Source of the DNA: Paenibacillus sp. HGH0039
Lineage (GTDB): Bacteria > Bacillota > Bacilli > Paenibacillales > NBRC-103111
NCBI RefSeq assembly: GCF_000411255.1
Contig: NZ_KE150413.1
Span: forward strand, 796,794-860,793
Direction of reading: 5' to 3'
DNA length: 64,000 bases
The notes under the pieces were generated by a model. The model ran no database searches. It was not told where the DNA came from and saw only the letters and a program-made list of their open reading frames with translations. Numbering within the stretch: position 1 is the stretch's first letter; every line of letters starts with the position of its first letter. Below are positions 51,296-61,231 of the stretch, piece by piece. A program made the translations under genes and the position numbers.

Positions 51296-53134
51296 TTAAT
51301 ACCGGCGAAGTTTCACATGGAACATGATCGATTTGCCGCGGCTCTCCGCCCAAATGCGGCCGTCATGAGCTTCGACGATGCTGCGGGCGATGGCAAGGCC
51401 TAGCCCGGAGCCGCCTGTATCCGAGGATCGTGCGGCATCCATCCGGTAAAACCGGTCAAACAGGCGATCAAGCTCCGCTGTTTCCGAAAGATCACTTTCG
51501 TTGATCACCGTCACTTTGACGTCGTGGCCTTCTTCCTGGACGATCACCTCGATGGTGCTCGGTTTGGGGCTGTATTTGACCGCATTCGTAAGCAGGTTTT
51601 CGAAGACGCGGATCATCTGATCCGGGTCCATGGAGACGAACAGCCGCAAAGGCGGGAGAACGAGGCGGAGGGTGAGGCCGTTCTGTTCCGCGATCGTGAT
51701 ATATTCCTCCGAAAGCTGGTAGATCAGGTCGTTTACGCAGACCGATTTTTTGGCGAGCGGCACGCCCTCGTTCGTCATCCGGCTGAATTCGAACAGCTCG
51801 TCAATAAGAATTTTAAGTTTTTCCGCACGCCCGTAAGCGATTTGCATATAATTCGCCGCTTGCTCCTCGTCTCTATAATCCTTGTCCTTCAAAAGCCGGA
51901 GGTAACCGATGATGAGCGTAAGCGGCGTGCGGAGATCGTGGGAAACATTGGTGATCAATTCGTTTTTCAGCCGCTGGGATTTGCGCTCTTCTTCCAGAGA
52001 ATGCTGAAGATCGAAAGCCATGGAGTTCATATGTCCGGCGAGCACGCCGAGCTCGTCACGGCTTCTTTCGGGAACCCGGTGGGCGAGATTACCTTGGGAC
52101 ATTTGAACAAGACCCTGCGCCATTTCTTCGATAATCTGCATTTTTCGCCGGGTGATCCAATAGAAGAGTCCCAGAAAGGTAGCGAGCCCGGCGATCAGGG
52201 GAAGAGAGGTATCCTGCTCGTAATAAGAGATCTGAGCTTCCGGAATCGCCTTGGCTACGAGATACGACTGGGTCCCGTTCAGGGTAATCGGGTACATGAA
52301 CGTGAACTCGCGGTTTTCGCGACTCTCCCGGAATGTTCCTCCCGAATCCATGGCGCTGCCGATCAGCTGCGGGATATCGAACCGGCTTTCTCCGCTTCCT
52401 TTTGTTCGGTACAGTACCTTGCCGGCCGCGTCGATAAGATAGAGCGATTTTCTTCCGGGCCTGTCGGCTTCATCGTCCAGAAGAGACTGAATATCCGCCG
52501 GATTTACCGAAAAAAAGGAGGGCGCCGGCTGCTCGTCGGCCTTGCCCGGTGTCGACGTTTTTTTGTCCGCTCCCGCTGCGCCTGGACCGGCAGGCTCCGG
52601 AGCCGTTTTGCCGTTCGTACCCGTTCCATCCGGGACGGCGGGTTCCGGCATAGGAGACGGGGCAGCCGATTTCGGCACGGCGGAAGCGGCAGAACTTCCG
52701 GAGTCCGCCTGATGATCCGGTCCGGAGCCGATACCCGTACCGGTACCTCCGGTCTCCTTCGGGTCTTGAACTTCCGGATCGGAGACCGGCGGCTCCTTCA
52801 GGACCGACTCCTTTTTAGCGGCAGGATACTTGTCGGCATCTCCGCCGTACTTTTGAATCTGTTCGAGGCGTTCCACAAGGCGGTGAACCTGGTTCTCCGT
52901 AATCTCTTTGTCCTGAATATACGAGATGCTGCTTGCCGTCCGCCAAGATTTAGTAAGCTCGGACACCAGGCCCCCGGCCGCGGCCGCGACCCCAATACAT
53001 AGAGCGAACGCCAGAATAAGCTGCATTCGTATACTGCGCATTACATTCTGCTTGCACAAAATAACGGGACGAACGATGCCGCGCACCAGCAGTCCCCATA
53101 TCTTCCCGAACATCCGGCTTCGATTAGGTTTCAA
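51296..53134 (-). CDS. membrane sensor histidine kinase
   Basis: This 612-residue kinase has two membrane helices (about 37-58 and 315-332) that flank a large external domain. The external part starts with helix and then a Pro/Ser/Gly/Ala-rich low-complexity stretch (about 105-205). A HAMP domain follows, then the phosphoacceptor H-box NVSHDLRTPLTLI and HATPase blocks NLLTNAVKYS and GGSGLGLAIA. It overlaps the regulator gene by 11 nt. TTG 53134 follows a G-rich binding site; ATG 53113 is also possible. The signal is unknown. Confidence 0.88.
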   Translation of the reverse strand: MKPNRSRMFGKIWGLLVRGIVRPVILCKQNVMRSIRMQLILAFALCIGVAAAAGGLVSELTKSWRTASSISYIQDKEITENQVHRLVERLEQIQKYGGDADKYPAAKKESVLKEPPVSDPEVQDPKETGGTGTGIGSGPDHQADSGSSAASAVPKSAAPSPMPEPAVPDGTGTNGKTAPEPAGPGAAGADKKTSTPGKADEQPAPSFFSVNPADIQSLLDDEADRPGRKSLYLIDAAGKVLYRTKGSGESRFDIPQLIGSAMDSGGTFRESRENREFTFMYPITLNGTQSYLVAKAIPEAQISYYEQDTSLPLIAGLATFLGLFYWITRRKMQIIEEMAQGLVQMSQGNLAHRVPERSRDELGVLAGHMNSMAFDLQHSLEEERKSQRLKNELITNVSHDLRTPLTLIIGYLRLLKDKDYRDEEQAANYMQIAYGRAEKLKILIDELFEFSRMTNEGVPLAKKSVCVNDLIYQLSEEYITIAEQNGLTLRLVLPPLRLFVSMDPDQMIRVFENLLTNAVKYSPKPSTIEVIVQEEGHDVKVTVINESDLSETAELDRLFDRFYRMDAARSSDTGGSGLGLAIARSIVEAHDGRIWAESRGKSIMFHVKLRRY

Positions 53135-53825
53135 TTTTGTACCCCACCCCCCAAACGGTTTTGATGTATTTCGGCTGCCTCGGGTTGGTCTCCACTTTTT
53201 CCCGGATTTTGCGGATATGCACCATCACGGTGTTATCCGATTCGAAGTACGGGGTGTTCCAGACCGTTTCATAAATGCGCTCCGTACTGAACACGATTCC
53301 CCGGTTGCGCCCCAGCAGCTCCAGGATTGAAAATTCCCGGGGAGTCAGTTTGACCGGCCGCCCCTCCACATGCACTTCGTGCGTAGCCGTATCAATGATC
53401 AGATCGTCCAGTTCGATACGGTTTGAAAGCGTTTCGGATGGCATGGGGGCGTTTAATCTTTTATACCGACGCAGTTGGGATTTCACCCGTGCCATCAGCT
53501 CGAGCGGATTAAACGGTTTCGTTAAATAATCGTCCGCCCCGGCGGTTAATCCGAGAATTTTGTCCATATCCTCGCTTTTTGCGGAGAGCATCAGGATGGG
53601 CATGTTTTTCTCCTTCCGGATTTCCAGACACGCCTGGACACCATCCATACGAGGCATCATAATGTCGAGGATAATCAGATCGACCTCCCGGCTTTTCAGC
53701 ACATCCAAGGCTTCCAGGCCGTCCCCGGCGGAAACCGTTTCATACCCCTCGTTGGTTAAATAAATACGGATGAGTTCCACGATCTCTTTTTCATTGTCCA
53801 CGACCAGAATCGTCTCTTTTCCCAT
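53124..53825 (-). CDS. OmpR-family response regulator
   Basis: This 233-residue regulator has a receiver domain (ILVVDNEKEIVEL, phospho-acceptor in IILDIMMPRMDG, Lys in YLTKPFNP) and a winged-helix DNA-binding domain ending in RKIREKVETNPRQPKYIKTVWGVGYKI. It is the partner of the kinase. AAAGGAG lies 9 nt before the ATG. The receiver reads Asn-Glu (VDNEKE) where many have Asp-Asp or Asp-Glu, a common variant. Confidence 0.92.
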   Translation of the reverse strand: MGKETILVVDNEKEIVELIRIYLTNEGYETVSAGDGLEALDVLKSREVDLIILDIMMPRMDGVQACLEIRKEKNMPILMLSAKSEDMDKILGLTAGADDYLTKPFNPLELMARVKSQLRRYKRLNAPMPSETLSNRIELDDLIIDTATHEVHVEGRPVKLTPREFSILELLGRNRGIVFSTERIYETVWNTPYFESDNTVMVHIRKIREKVETNPRQPKYIKTVWGVGYKIET

Positions 53826-54108
53826 AACCTTGCGCTCCTTTATATGCCGGAAAACGGATGCCGCCGCGTAACCGGACCCTGCTTTCCCTTTATTCCATTC
53901 GTATAAAACAAGCTATTGTGACGTTAGCACAGGAAGAAGGGGTTGGCAATTCCGTTATTCGGGGAGCGGCACCTCCATCAACAAGCTTTCATAGGGATGA
54001 TTATAAGAGATTGTTCTTAACAAAACCGCGCTGAATTTCTTAAGGAATGTTTAAGATCGGCCTTATTTTCCCGAATTGAACGGCCATTGGACATGTCAAG
54101 AGTTGGTT
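53826..54108. other. divergent intergenic stretch
   Basis: This region between the two-component operon and ytxC must contain the leftward promoter. I see no gene. The sequence includes several short inverted repeats but no clear known element. Confidence 0.4.
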
Positions 54109-54137
54109 GTATATCCGCCTCCGGCCGACCATATACT
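54109..54137 (+). promoter_or_regulatory. possible sigma-E (sporulation) promoter of ytxC
   Basis: GTATATC (GNATATN) and CATATACT (near CATACANT) are 14 nt apart. This fits the mother-cell sigma-E pattern. Confidence 0.5.
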
Positions 54138-54173
54138 TTTAGAAGGAATTCAGCGTCAGGAAGGAGTGAGCCC

Positions 54174-55148
54174 ATGTCTTTCGTACAGTTTGTATTCAAC
54201 AATTCCGCCGTATTTGATATTTCTGCGCTGCAAAGCCGGATAGAAAGCCGCCTAGCGCTTCTGAATCAGGAAGGAAACCCGGTCCGGGTCGTCCGTGACA
54301 CGTTGGAACAGTGCACGATGCTGCGGATAGAGGGAACGATAGGCGGTAAAAAGCATCAGCCGAAGCCCGAATCCGTTATCGAAGCCGCGGCTGCGGCCGC
54401 CGCCGAACAAATCGTGGAGGGCGAAGAAGAGAGGCTGATCCGGAAGCTGCTGGTGAATACCTTTCATTATAAAGATCCTGAAGAAGCGGCTAAAATCGGC
54501 CGTTACTGCCGCCAATTCCTGAACGGAGAGGAAGAGGGAGAAAGCGCCGCGGGCGAATACGGCCTGGACGATTACCTGGACTGGGGGCCAATCGACGGCA
54601 TGAAGCTCCGGGCGGGCAAGATCAGCGAGCCTTTGAAAGCCCTGCTGCAGGAAGGGCAGCGCGTAAACTTGCCCGGTTTCATTACGTTCCGGCTGCAGGA
54701 ATACATGGACGAGCTGAAAGAGGTCGTCGAGTACGCCATCGACGAATATGTAATGGACCAGCAGTATCAGGAATTTATTTCTCTGCTCCAGTATTTCGTC
54801 TATATCCAGGAAACGAAGACGGCAGCAGCTCATTTGATACATAAGGAAGGCGCCGAATTTACGATTCTGGATGAACATATGCAGCCGATCGACACCAGTA
54901 AGATGGAAGCGTCCTTTACACTGGAAATGATCGAGAAGGATATCAGCTTCGAAGATATGATCGTCTCGACGCTGATTTCGGTATCGCCGGCGACGATTTA
55001 TATTCACACGCGGGAACCGGATCTGCCCGTTATCCGCACGATTATGCAGATTTTCGAGTCCCGCGCCACTATCTGCTCCTACTGCGGAATATGCCGCACG
55101 AAGCTGGCGGGAAACTCGGACAGCGGGTCTCCGTCCCCCTTGACCTGA
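54174..55148 (+). CDS. ytxC: YtxC-like sporulation protein
   Basis: This 324-residue protein matches the YtxC family, which is found in sporulating Bacilli and lies just upstream of thrS in B. subtilis. Visible blocks are LPGFITFRLQEYMDELKEVVEYAIDEYV and a C-terminal CSYCGIC motif. Its molecular role is unknown. GGAAGGAGTGAG precedes ATG 54174, and a sigma-E-like promoter lies upstream. An acidic run follows residue 120. Confidence 0.85.
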   Translation: MSFVQFVFNNSAVFDISALQSRIESRLALLNQEGNPVRVVRDTLEQCTMLRIEGTIGGKKHQPKPESVIEAAAAAAAEQIVEGEEERLIRKLLVNTFHYKDPEEAAKIGRYCRQFLNGEEEGESAAGEYGLDDYLDWGPIDGMKLRAGKISEPLKALLQEGQRVNLPGFITFRLQEYMDELKEVVEYAIDEYVMDQQYQEFISLLQYFVYIQETKTAAAHLIHKEGAEFTILDEHMQPIDTSKMEASFTLEMIEKDISFEDMIVSTLISVSPATIYIHTREPDLPVIRTIMQIFESRATICSYCGICRTKLAGNSDSGSPSPLT

Positions 55149-55168
55149 TTCCGCGGCAGGCTTATAAT
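55140..55168 (+). promoter_or_regulatory. sigma-A promoter of thrS
   Basis: TTGACC and a perfect TATAAT are 17 nt apart. The -35 overlaps the last codons of ytxC. Confidence 0.85.
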
Positions 55169-55174
55169 GAGGGA

Positions 55175-55428
55175 ATCAAAGGCTTTGACCGAAGATACGA
55201 ACAGCTTGTAACACTGCTGCCAGAGAATGGGGCCCCGGCTGAAATCCCCTGCAGATGTACGGCATGTTTACCCCTTCGAGAGCCGCAAAGCGGAAACCGA
55301 ACAAGAGCGGACGCAGGACGTCCGGTCCGGAAGTAAGCTTGGCCGATTCATTCCCGTTACCGGATGCTGAATGAGGATTCGTCCGCTTAAATCTAAGCGA
55401 TGAATCGAATGAGGGTGGAACCACGAGT
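55175..55428 (+). promoter_or_regulatory. T-box leader of thrS
   Basis: The T-box sequence AGGGTGGAACCACG lies at 55413-55426, and the upstream 240 nt can form stem I and internal stems. Uncharged tRNA-Thr should stabilise the antiterminator. A candidate threonine specifier ACC lies at 55188-55190, but I cannot confirm its loop without folding. Confidence 0.92.
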
Positions 55429-55429
55429 C

Positions 55430-55471
55430 GAGCGCACTCGTCCCTTTCGGGATGTGTGTGCTTTTTTGCGC
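55430..55471 (+). terminator. T-box-controlled terminator
   Basis: AGCGCAC-TCGTCCC pairs with GGGATGT-GTGTGCT around TTTC, then a T-run. The 5' part of the stem lies next to the T-box sequence. Confidence 0.88.
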
Positions 55472-55511
55472 TCTTTTTTTGAAATTTATAGAGCTAAGGA
55501 GCTGACGAATC

Positions 55512-57446
55512 ATGATTAAACTAACTTTTCCGGACGGTTCCGTGAAAGAATACGCCCCGGGTACAACGGTTGAGCAGGTAGCGGAATCCATTTCCACGGG
55601 CCTCAGAAAAAATGCGGTGATCGGCGTAGTGAACGGCCGCCAGGTCGATTTGAACGCTCCAATCGAAGAGGATGCGGAACTTAAAATCGTCACGCTTGAT
55701 TCCGAAGAAGGAGTCGAAGTGCTGCGCCACAGCACCGCCCACTTGATGGCCCAGGCAATCAAACGCTTGTATGGGGAGCGGGCCGTGAAGCTCGGCATCG
55801 GACCTGTCATCGAAGACGGATTCTACTACGATATCGATATCGAAAATCCGCTGACGCCGGAAGATCTGACGAAGATCGAGAAAGAAATGGCCAAGATCGT
55901 TCAGGAAAACCTGCCGATCGTCCGCCGTGTGGTCAGCCGCGAAGAAGCGATCGCGATTTTCGAAGAGCTCGGCGATCCGCTTAAGCTGGAGCTGATCCGC
56001 GACCTGCCGGAAGACTCCGTGCTGACCATTTACGATCAGGGCGAGTTTTTCGACCTCTGCCGCGGACCGCATCTGCCTTCCACCGGCAAAATCAAGGCCT
56101 TCAAGCTGCTGAGCGTTGCCGGCGCTTACTGGCGCGGGGATTCCAAAAACAAAATGCTTCAGCGTATCTACGGCACGGCATTCCCTAAGAAAGCGGAATT
56201 GGACGAGCATCTCCATCTGCTTGAAGAAGCGAAGAAGCGCGACCACCGCAAGCTGGGACGTGAGCTGAAAATGTTCACGTTCTCCAAGGAAGTCGGCCAA
56301 GGACTGCCGATCTGGCTTCCTGCCGGAGCCAAAGTACGCCGCATTATGGAGCGCTACATTGTCGATCTGGAAGAGCGCCTGGGCTATCAGCACGTCTACA
56401 CGCCGGTCCTGGCTAACGTGGAGCTGTACAAAACAAGCGGCCACTGGGATCACTACCACGAGGACATGTTCCCGAAAATGGTTATGGATAACGAGGAGCT
56501 CGTTCTCCGTCCGATGAACTGCCCGCATCACATGATGGTGTACAAGAGCGACATGCGCAGCTACCGCGAGCTGCCGGTCCGCATTGCGGAGCTCGGCACG
56601 ATGCACCGCTACGAGATGTCCGGCGCTCTGACTGGGCTGCACCGCGTACGCGCGATGACGCTGAACGACGCGCATATTTTCTGCCGTCCCGATCAGATCA
56701 AGGAAGAATTCGCCCGCGTCATCAACCTGATCCGTCATGTGTACGAGGATTTCGGCATCAAGGATTACCGTTTCCGTCTGTCTTACCGGGATCCGAAGGA
56801 TACGGAGAAATATTTCCCGAACGACGAGATGTGGGAAATGTCCCAGCGCATGCTCCGCGAGGTTGTAGAAGAAATGAACCTGCCGTTCTACGAAGCGGAA
56901 GGGGAAGCGGCCTTCTACGGTCCGAAGCTCGACGTTCAAATCCGCACGGCGTTGAAGAAAGAAGAAACGCTCTCCACCGTTCAGCTGGACTTCCTGCTGC
57001 CGGAGCGTTTCGAGCTTGAATACATCGGCGAAGACGGCCAGAAGCACCGTCCGGTCGTTATTCACCGCGGCATTATTTCCACGATGGAACGGATGACGGC
57101 TTTCCTGCTGGAAAACTACGCCGGAGCCCTGCCGACCTGGCTGATGCCGGTACAGGCCAAAGTCATTCCGGTATCGCCGTCATACGAGGCGTATGCCAAT
57201 GACGTGACGGAGAAGCTGCTTGCGGCCGGAATCCGCGCGGAAGCGGACAACCGCAACGAGAAGCTCGGCTACAAGATCCGCGAAGCGCAGCTGGAGAAGA
57301 CGCCGTACATGCTCGTTGTAGGTGAGAACGAAATGAACTCCGGCACTTTGTCCGTCCGCAAACGCGGCGAAGGTGACCTGGGCGTTCACAGCCTGGCGCA
57401 TGTGGTCGGCCTCATTCAAGAGGATGTCGCGAACAAGTCCAGATAA
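55512..57446 (+). CDS. thrS: threonyl-tRNA synthetase
   Basis: This 644-residue enzyme charges tRNA-Thr. It has an N-terminal TGS domain ([16 protein letters not shown]), an editing domain with [10 protein letters not shown] and the later HxxxH-type block, and a class II core with [10 protein letters not shown] (zinc ligands Cys/His), [15 protein letters not shown], and a C-terminal anticodon-binding domain. Length is typical. AAGGAG precedes the ATG behind a T-box. Confidence 0.97.
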   Translation: MIKLTFPDGSVKEYAPGTTVEQVAESISTGLRKNAVIGVVNGRQVDLNAPIEEDAELKIVTLDSEEGVEVLRHSTAHLMAQAIKRLYGERAVKLGIGPVIEDGFYYDIDIENPLTPEDLTKIEKEMAKIVQENLPIVRRVVSREEAIAIFEELGDPLKLELIRDLPEDSVLTIYDQGEFFDLCRGPHLPSTGKIKAFKLLSVAGAYWRGDSKNKMLQRIYGTAFPKKAELDEHLHLLEEAKKRDHRKLGRELKMFTFSKEVGQGLPIWLPAGAKVRRIMERYIVDLEERLGYQHVYTPVLANVELYKTSGHWDHYHEDMFPKMVMDNEELVLRPMNCPHHMMVYKSDMRSYRELPVRIAELGTMHRYEMSGALTGLHRVRAMTLNDAHIFCRPDQIKEEFARVINLIRHVYEDFGIKDYRFRLSYRDPKDTEKYFPNDEMWEMSQRMLREVVEEMNLPFYEAEGEAAFYGPKLDVQIRTALKKEETLSTVQLDFLLPERFELEYIGEDGQKHRPVVIHRGIISTMERMTAFLLENYAGALPTWLMPVQAKVIPVSPSYEAYANDVTEKLLAAGIRAEADNRNEKLGYKIREAQLEKTPYMLVVGENEMNSGTLSVRKRGEGDLGVHSLAHVVGLIQEDVANKSR

Positions 57447-57522
57447 GCAGGCGGCTGCTATAGCGCTATGGAGCCATACGGCCGCAGGCCGGTTTTCTGA
57501 AAACAGCGTCTATAAAACCGCA

Positions 57523-57563
57523 AAAACAGGGGGAACCTCAATAGAGGCGCTCCCTGTTTTTTT
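57523..57563 (+). terminator. intrinsic terminator of thrS
   Basis: AAACAGGG/CCCTGTTT with inner CCTC/GAGG pairing, followed by T. Confidence 0.8.
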
Positions 57564-57567
57564 GTCA

Positions 57568-57597
57568 TTGGACATTGTCGAGTAATTAAACTATAAT
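57568..57597 (+). promoter_or_regulatory. sigma-A promoter of the dioxygenase gene
   Basis: TTGGAC and a perfect TATAAT (57592-57597) are 18 nt apart. The -10 lies within an inverted repeat. Confidence 0.6.
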
Positions 57598-57613
57598 TAC
57601 TTACAAAAAGTAA
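57581..57613. promoter_or_regulatory. two overlapping inverted-repeat operators
   Basis: AGTAATTA/TAATTACT (8-bp arms, five-base spacer) at 57581-57601 overlaps the -10. TTACTT/AAGTAA (6-bp arms, five-base spacer) at 57597-57613 follows it. The second resembles DUF24/MarR-type (CatR/YodB) operators of B. subtilis, from memory. Confidence 0.5.
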
Positions 57614-57675
57614 CTAAATATATTTTGTCTCGTTCGCTGTGTTTTCTAACTACTATTGAAAGAAGGGTGACTGTT

Positions 57676-58536
57676 ATGACGCCTGTTATCGACCCCCGAA
57701 CTGAAATCGGATATGTGCATCTTAAAGTCGGCAGTCTGGCCCGGTCTCTTCCGTTTTACCAGGACGTGATCGGACTTAAACTGCTGAAACGGGACGGAAC
57801 TTTCGCCGAACTGACGGCGGACGGCAAGAAGCCTCTCGTTATTCTGGAAGAGATACCCGGCGCCGCTAAAGCACCGAAACGAGGCTATGCGGGTCTGTAT
57901 CACTTCGCCATTCTGCTGCCCGGCCGCAAAGAGCTGGGGTTTGCGCTGCGCAGCCTGATCCGCAGCGGGATTGAGGTCGGCCAGGGGGATCATCTCGTGA
58001 GCGAAGCGCTCTATCTGGACGATCCGGACGGCAACGGCATTGAAATTTATGCCGATCGCCCCCGGGAGACGTGGCGGAAGGACGCGAACGGCCATTACGT
58101 GATGGCGACCGATCCGGTGGACTGGGAAAGCCTGCTGGAGCTTGCCGGTGAGGAGCCGTGGGGCGGAATGCCTGCGGGAACTCAAATCGGTCACGTTCAT
58201 TTCCATGTGAGCGATTTGCGGGCGGCGGAGGCGTTCTACTGCGGCCTGCTCGGCTTTGAGATCACGCTCCGCTTCGGACCGGCGGCTCTCTTCGTGGCGG
58301 CCGGAGGCTATCACCACCACATCGGGCTGAACACGTGGGCAGGCGCAGGGGCGCTGCCCGCACCCGCCAATGCCGCCGGAATCCGCTGGTTTACCGTCGT
58401 GCTTCCCGATAACGGCGAGCTGGAGCGGGTTCTGGCACGCCTCCGGGAAGGAAGCGTGGACGCCATATCCCGGGAAGACGGATGGCTCGTGACCGATCCT
58501 TCGGGAATCGGCGTGCTGCTGACGGTACGGGATTAG
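57676..58536 (+). CDS. VOC-family dioxygenase, CatE-like
   Basis: This 286-residue protein has two vicinal-oxygen-chelate repeats. The first begins IGYVHLKVGSLARSLPFYQ, and the second begins IGHVHFHVSDLRAAEAFYC; metal ligands include those His and the Glu of DPDGNGIEIYADRP. The length and pattern match B. subtilis CatE, an extradiol catechol 2,3-dioxygenase, but other substrates (quinone-type thiols) are possible. AAGGGTGA precedes ATG 57676. Confidence 0.82.
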   Translation: MTPVIDPRTEIGYVHLKVGSLARSLPFYQDVIGLKLLKRDGTFAELTADGKKPLVILEEIPGAAKAPKRGYAGLYHFAILLPGRKELGFALRSLIRSGIEVGQGDHLVSEALYLDDPDGNGIEIYADRPRETWRKDANGHYVMATDPVDWESLLELAGEEPWGGMPAGTQIGHVHFHVSDLRAAEAFYCGLLGFEITLRFGPAALFVAAGGYHHHIGLNTWAGAGALPAPANAAGIRWFTVVLPDNGELERVLARLREGSVDAISREDGWLVTDPSGIGVLLTVRD

Positions 58537-58587
58537 CGGGAGCTGAATCTGCGGGCATCCGGCCCGCCGACCTATGAACAGGCAACA

Positions 58588-58628
58588 AAAAAATCACCCT
58601 GCCGGAACGATCCGGAAGGGTGATTTTT
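58588..58628. terminator. bidirectional terminator
   Basis: AAAAATCACCCT/AGGGTGATTTTT with inner CCGGA/TCCGG form a near-perfect stem between convergent genes. Confidence 0.9.
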
Positions 58629-58642
58629 GCTTTTTTTGCGTC

Positions 58643-60139
58643 TTACATCGAGATGTTATCGTGGTCCTTGCTGTTCTGTTTCTTATCCCAGAAGCGTTTG
58701 ACGGCCGGAATGCTGCCGATACCGACGGAGATAATAAAGGCGGCGCCTAGAGCGACCATGACGACCATGTAACCGGACGTGATAATGACCGAACCCAGTC
58801 CGATTTCCGTCAGACCGATGACGACGGCCAGAACGATGATAACCGGCTGGACGAACCCTTTGAGCGGGTTGCCCGGACGAATCATGCGCTCTGCGAAGCC
58901 GGCCAGGATAATGCCGATCAGAACGATGATGACGATCAGAATAAATTTCGGCAGCATCACCATCAGAGCGGCGAATGTGGCGGAGATGAATTCCAGATCC
59001 AGCACGTTCGTGGATTCGACGAGGAAGAAGCCGAATACGAAGACGGCGATCAGAGTCGCGATCCATTTCGTGATAGGCAGAGCGGAAACGGATGCGGCCG
59101 GATTTACGCCGCCCGGCACGCCCATTTCGGCACCGGCATCGGCGGCTTTGCGGCGGAACATCGGCATCAGGCTGTTCAGCTTGCTGTCGATATCCATCGG
59201 CGAAAGCAGCGTAATGATGAGATTGCGGACGATTTTGGCCAGAATGTAGCCGATGTAGAGCAGGAACGCCGCAATGAGAATTTTCGGAATCCAGGCCATA
59301 ACGAGATTCAGAATGCCTTGAGCCGGAACCTGGATGGATTCGATTTGCAGCAGGTTAAGCGCTTGTACCGCGATCGGGAACAGAATCAGGAAGTACACGA
59401 TGCTGTAAACGAATTGGGATACGTTCATGCCTGCTCCGATCCAGCGCTGAAGATTCAGCGAGGACGTGAGGGTGGAAGCCAGCTTGGCCACGAACTTGGC
59501 CACATAATGACCCAACACGATAAGCAGAATCGCACCTGCGAGCAAAGGCAGATAGCCGATGACCATATTGATGACCGCGCTGATCGGCACGGAAATGGCC
59601 GGAATCTGAAGCGAGGACAGAATGCTCGGCGCGAAGAGCAGGATCACGATGGCATAGGCGATGTTGCCGGCCACTTCGCGGTAATGCACCAGATTCGGCA
59701 TTTTGCTTTTAATCGTATGAGAACCGAAGAATCCGGAAACCACACTTTTCAGCATTGAGCCGAGAATATGAGCGACTGCCGCAAGCAGCGCCGCAGCCAG
59801 CAGGTGAGGTATGTAAGAAGTGATGATGGCGATGAAACCGACGAACGGATTCAGCACATTCGTGAAATTCAGAAGTTCAAGCACGACGAGAAGTGTTACG
59901 AGAATGATGAAATACTTGACTACCTTGGACACAATCCGGCTGACGGAGCTGTCCGGCGGGAAAAATTTTCTTCCGCGGGCATCCACGTTCGCCTTTAGAA
60001 GTCCTTTATAGACGGCTTTCGAAGCAGCGCCTGCTATCCATAAACCAATGATCAGAACAAGAACGGCCCCAATGAGCCTCCAAATGGAATTTCCATTCAT
60101 CATGAGAAAGTTCCATTCGCCCCAATTCCTTACGTCCAT
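58643..60139 (-). CDS. TM-helix-repeat membrane protein (mechanosensitive-channel-like)
   Basis: This 498-residue protein has about a dozen membrane helices arranged in repeats. Each repeat has a Pro-containing helix of the type (L/I)xxxIPxLLxAxLL and a following ILG...SxV block, which matches the TM_helix repeat family linked to MscS-type channels. The MscS beta domain itself is absent. It may be an ion channel or osmolyte channel; there is no direct support. AAAGGCGGATG precedes the ATG. Confidence 0.72.
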   Translation of the reverse strand: MDVRNWGEWNFLMMNGNSIWRLIGAVLVLIIGLWIAGAASKAVYKGLLKANVDARGRKFFPPDSSVSRIVSKVVKYFIILVTLLVVLELLNFTNVLNPFVGFIAIITSYIPHLLAAALLAAVAHILGSMLKSVVSGFFGSHTIKSKMPNLVHYREVAGNIAYAIVILLFAPSILSSLQIPAISVPISAVINMVIGYLPLLAGAILLIVLGHYVAKFVAKLASTLTSSLNLQRWIGAGMNVSQFVYSIVYFLILFPIAVQALNLLQIESIQVPAQGILNLVMAWIPKILIAAFLLYIGYILAKIVRNLIITLLSPMDIDSKLNSLMPMFRRKAADAGAEMGVPGGVNPAASVSALPITKWIATLIAVFVFGFFLVESTNVLDLEFISATFAALMVMLPKFILIVIIVLIGIILAGFAERMIRPGNPLKGFVQPVIIVLAVVIGLTEIGLGSVIITSGYMVVMVALGAAFIISVGIGSIPAVKRFWDKKQNSKDHDNISM

Positions 60140-60353
60140 TCGATCATCCGCCTTTCTTTATTAGGTTGTGATGGGAGTTTATTTCCCACCCTATTTACCC
60201 GGCCCCCCGCAAGTTAAACCCTGTAAAAAACTAGGAATTATGGCGTGCATAAAATTCGTCTTCCAGGGAAAACCTTACTTTGCAAAGATTGGAGAATGTT
60301 TAAACTCTTTTAAAATTGGACAAACTCTTATAGTAGGGGGAGGTATCGAACAA

Positions 60354-61055
60354 ATGTTGCCTGATTCAAGCAATCCGACCAAATGGTTCAGTATGGTTAT
60401 GATGTTGAACATCGCTCTTGTCTTGTGCGGTCAAGATCAAACAAGTCTGACAGGATTAACAGATACAGCGGCACTCGAGAAAAAAATCGCTCCCGCGATT
60501 TCGGGATTGACATCCCGCCAAACATCCGAAGCACCCGAGAAGCCGGCCCAGTCACAGAACGGAACCGCCGATGCTCAAGCGGCTTCCGGTCAGTCACGCA
60601 AAGTCAGCTACAAGCTGATGCCCGATTCCAGTCAGGATCTATCCCGGTACAAGGCGGTAGAAGTGGTAGCGACCGGCTATTACTCGGGTATCGAATCGAC
60701 CGGCAAAAATCCGGGGCATCCGGATTACGGCATCACCAAATCCGGCATTAAGGTCAAACGGGACGAGCATTCCCTGTCGACGATCGCGGCGGACCCGAGA
60801 GTGTTCCCGATCGGAACGGTCCTTTATATACCGGGTTACGGATACGGAATCGTAGCCGATACGGGCGGGGCCATTAAAGGCAAAAAAATTGACCTTTATT
60901 ATGAAACGAAAGACCAGATCTACAAAGAATGGGGCAAGAAAACAGTCAATGTCTTTGTCGTCAAAGAAGGTACAGGCAAAGTGACCCAGATGATCTGGAA
61001 CCAGCTCGTACAGGAAATTTTCAAAAACAATCCTGTCGATACACCTGAAGCCTAA
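60354..61055 (+). CDS. 3D-domain exported protein
   Basis: This 233-residue protein has an N-terminal hydrophobic segment (about 14-28) that may be a signal or anchor, a Gln/Ala-rich linker, and a C-terminal 3D domain. The domain shows STIAADPRVFPIGTVLYIPGYG, then DTGGAIKGKKIDLYY with the characteristic aspartates. 3D domains have a MltA-like fold and act on cell walls (as in YuiC, YocH). The ATG 60354 follows GGGGGAGGT at about 10 nt; upstream in-frame ATGs give a non-conserved extension. Confidence 0.82.
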   Translation: MLPDSSNPTKWFSMVMMLNIALVLCGQDQTSLTGLTDTAALEKKIAPAISGLTSRQTSEAPEKPAQSQNGTADAQAASGQSRKVSYKLMPDSSQDLSRYKAVEVVATGYYSGIESTGKNPGHPDYGITKSGIKVKRDEHSLSTIAADPRVFPIGTVLYIPGYGYGIVADTGGAIKGKKIDLYYETKDQIYKEWGKKTVNVFVVKEGTGKVTQMIWNQLVQEIFKNNPVDTPEA

Positions 61056-61095
61056 ACATTCACATATACCGCGCAAGAAGTAAGTACCGCACAAG

Positions 61096-61126
61096 AAGCG
61101 TCTGCGATTTCCGCAGGCGCTTTTTC
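61096..61126 (+). terminator. intrinsic terminator of the 3D gene
   Basis: AGCGTCTGCG/CGCAGGCGCT form a 10-bp stem with a G-U pair and T-run. Confidence 0.85.
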
Positions 61127-61231
61127 TCGGTCTCGGGACCGAGTAAGGAATCAACCCTTTGTCTCTTTTCAGAAAAGATGGACAGAGGTACACTTAATTC
61201 AGGAAAACGAAATTCAACGGGGGAATAAGTC

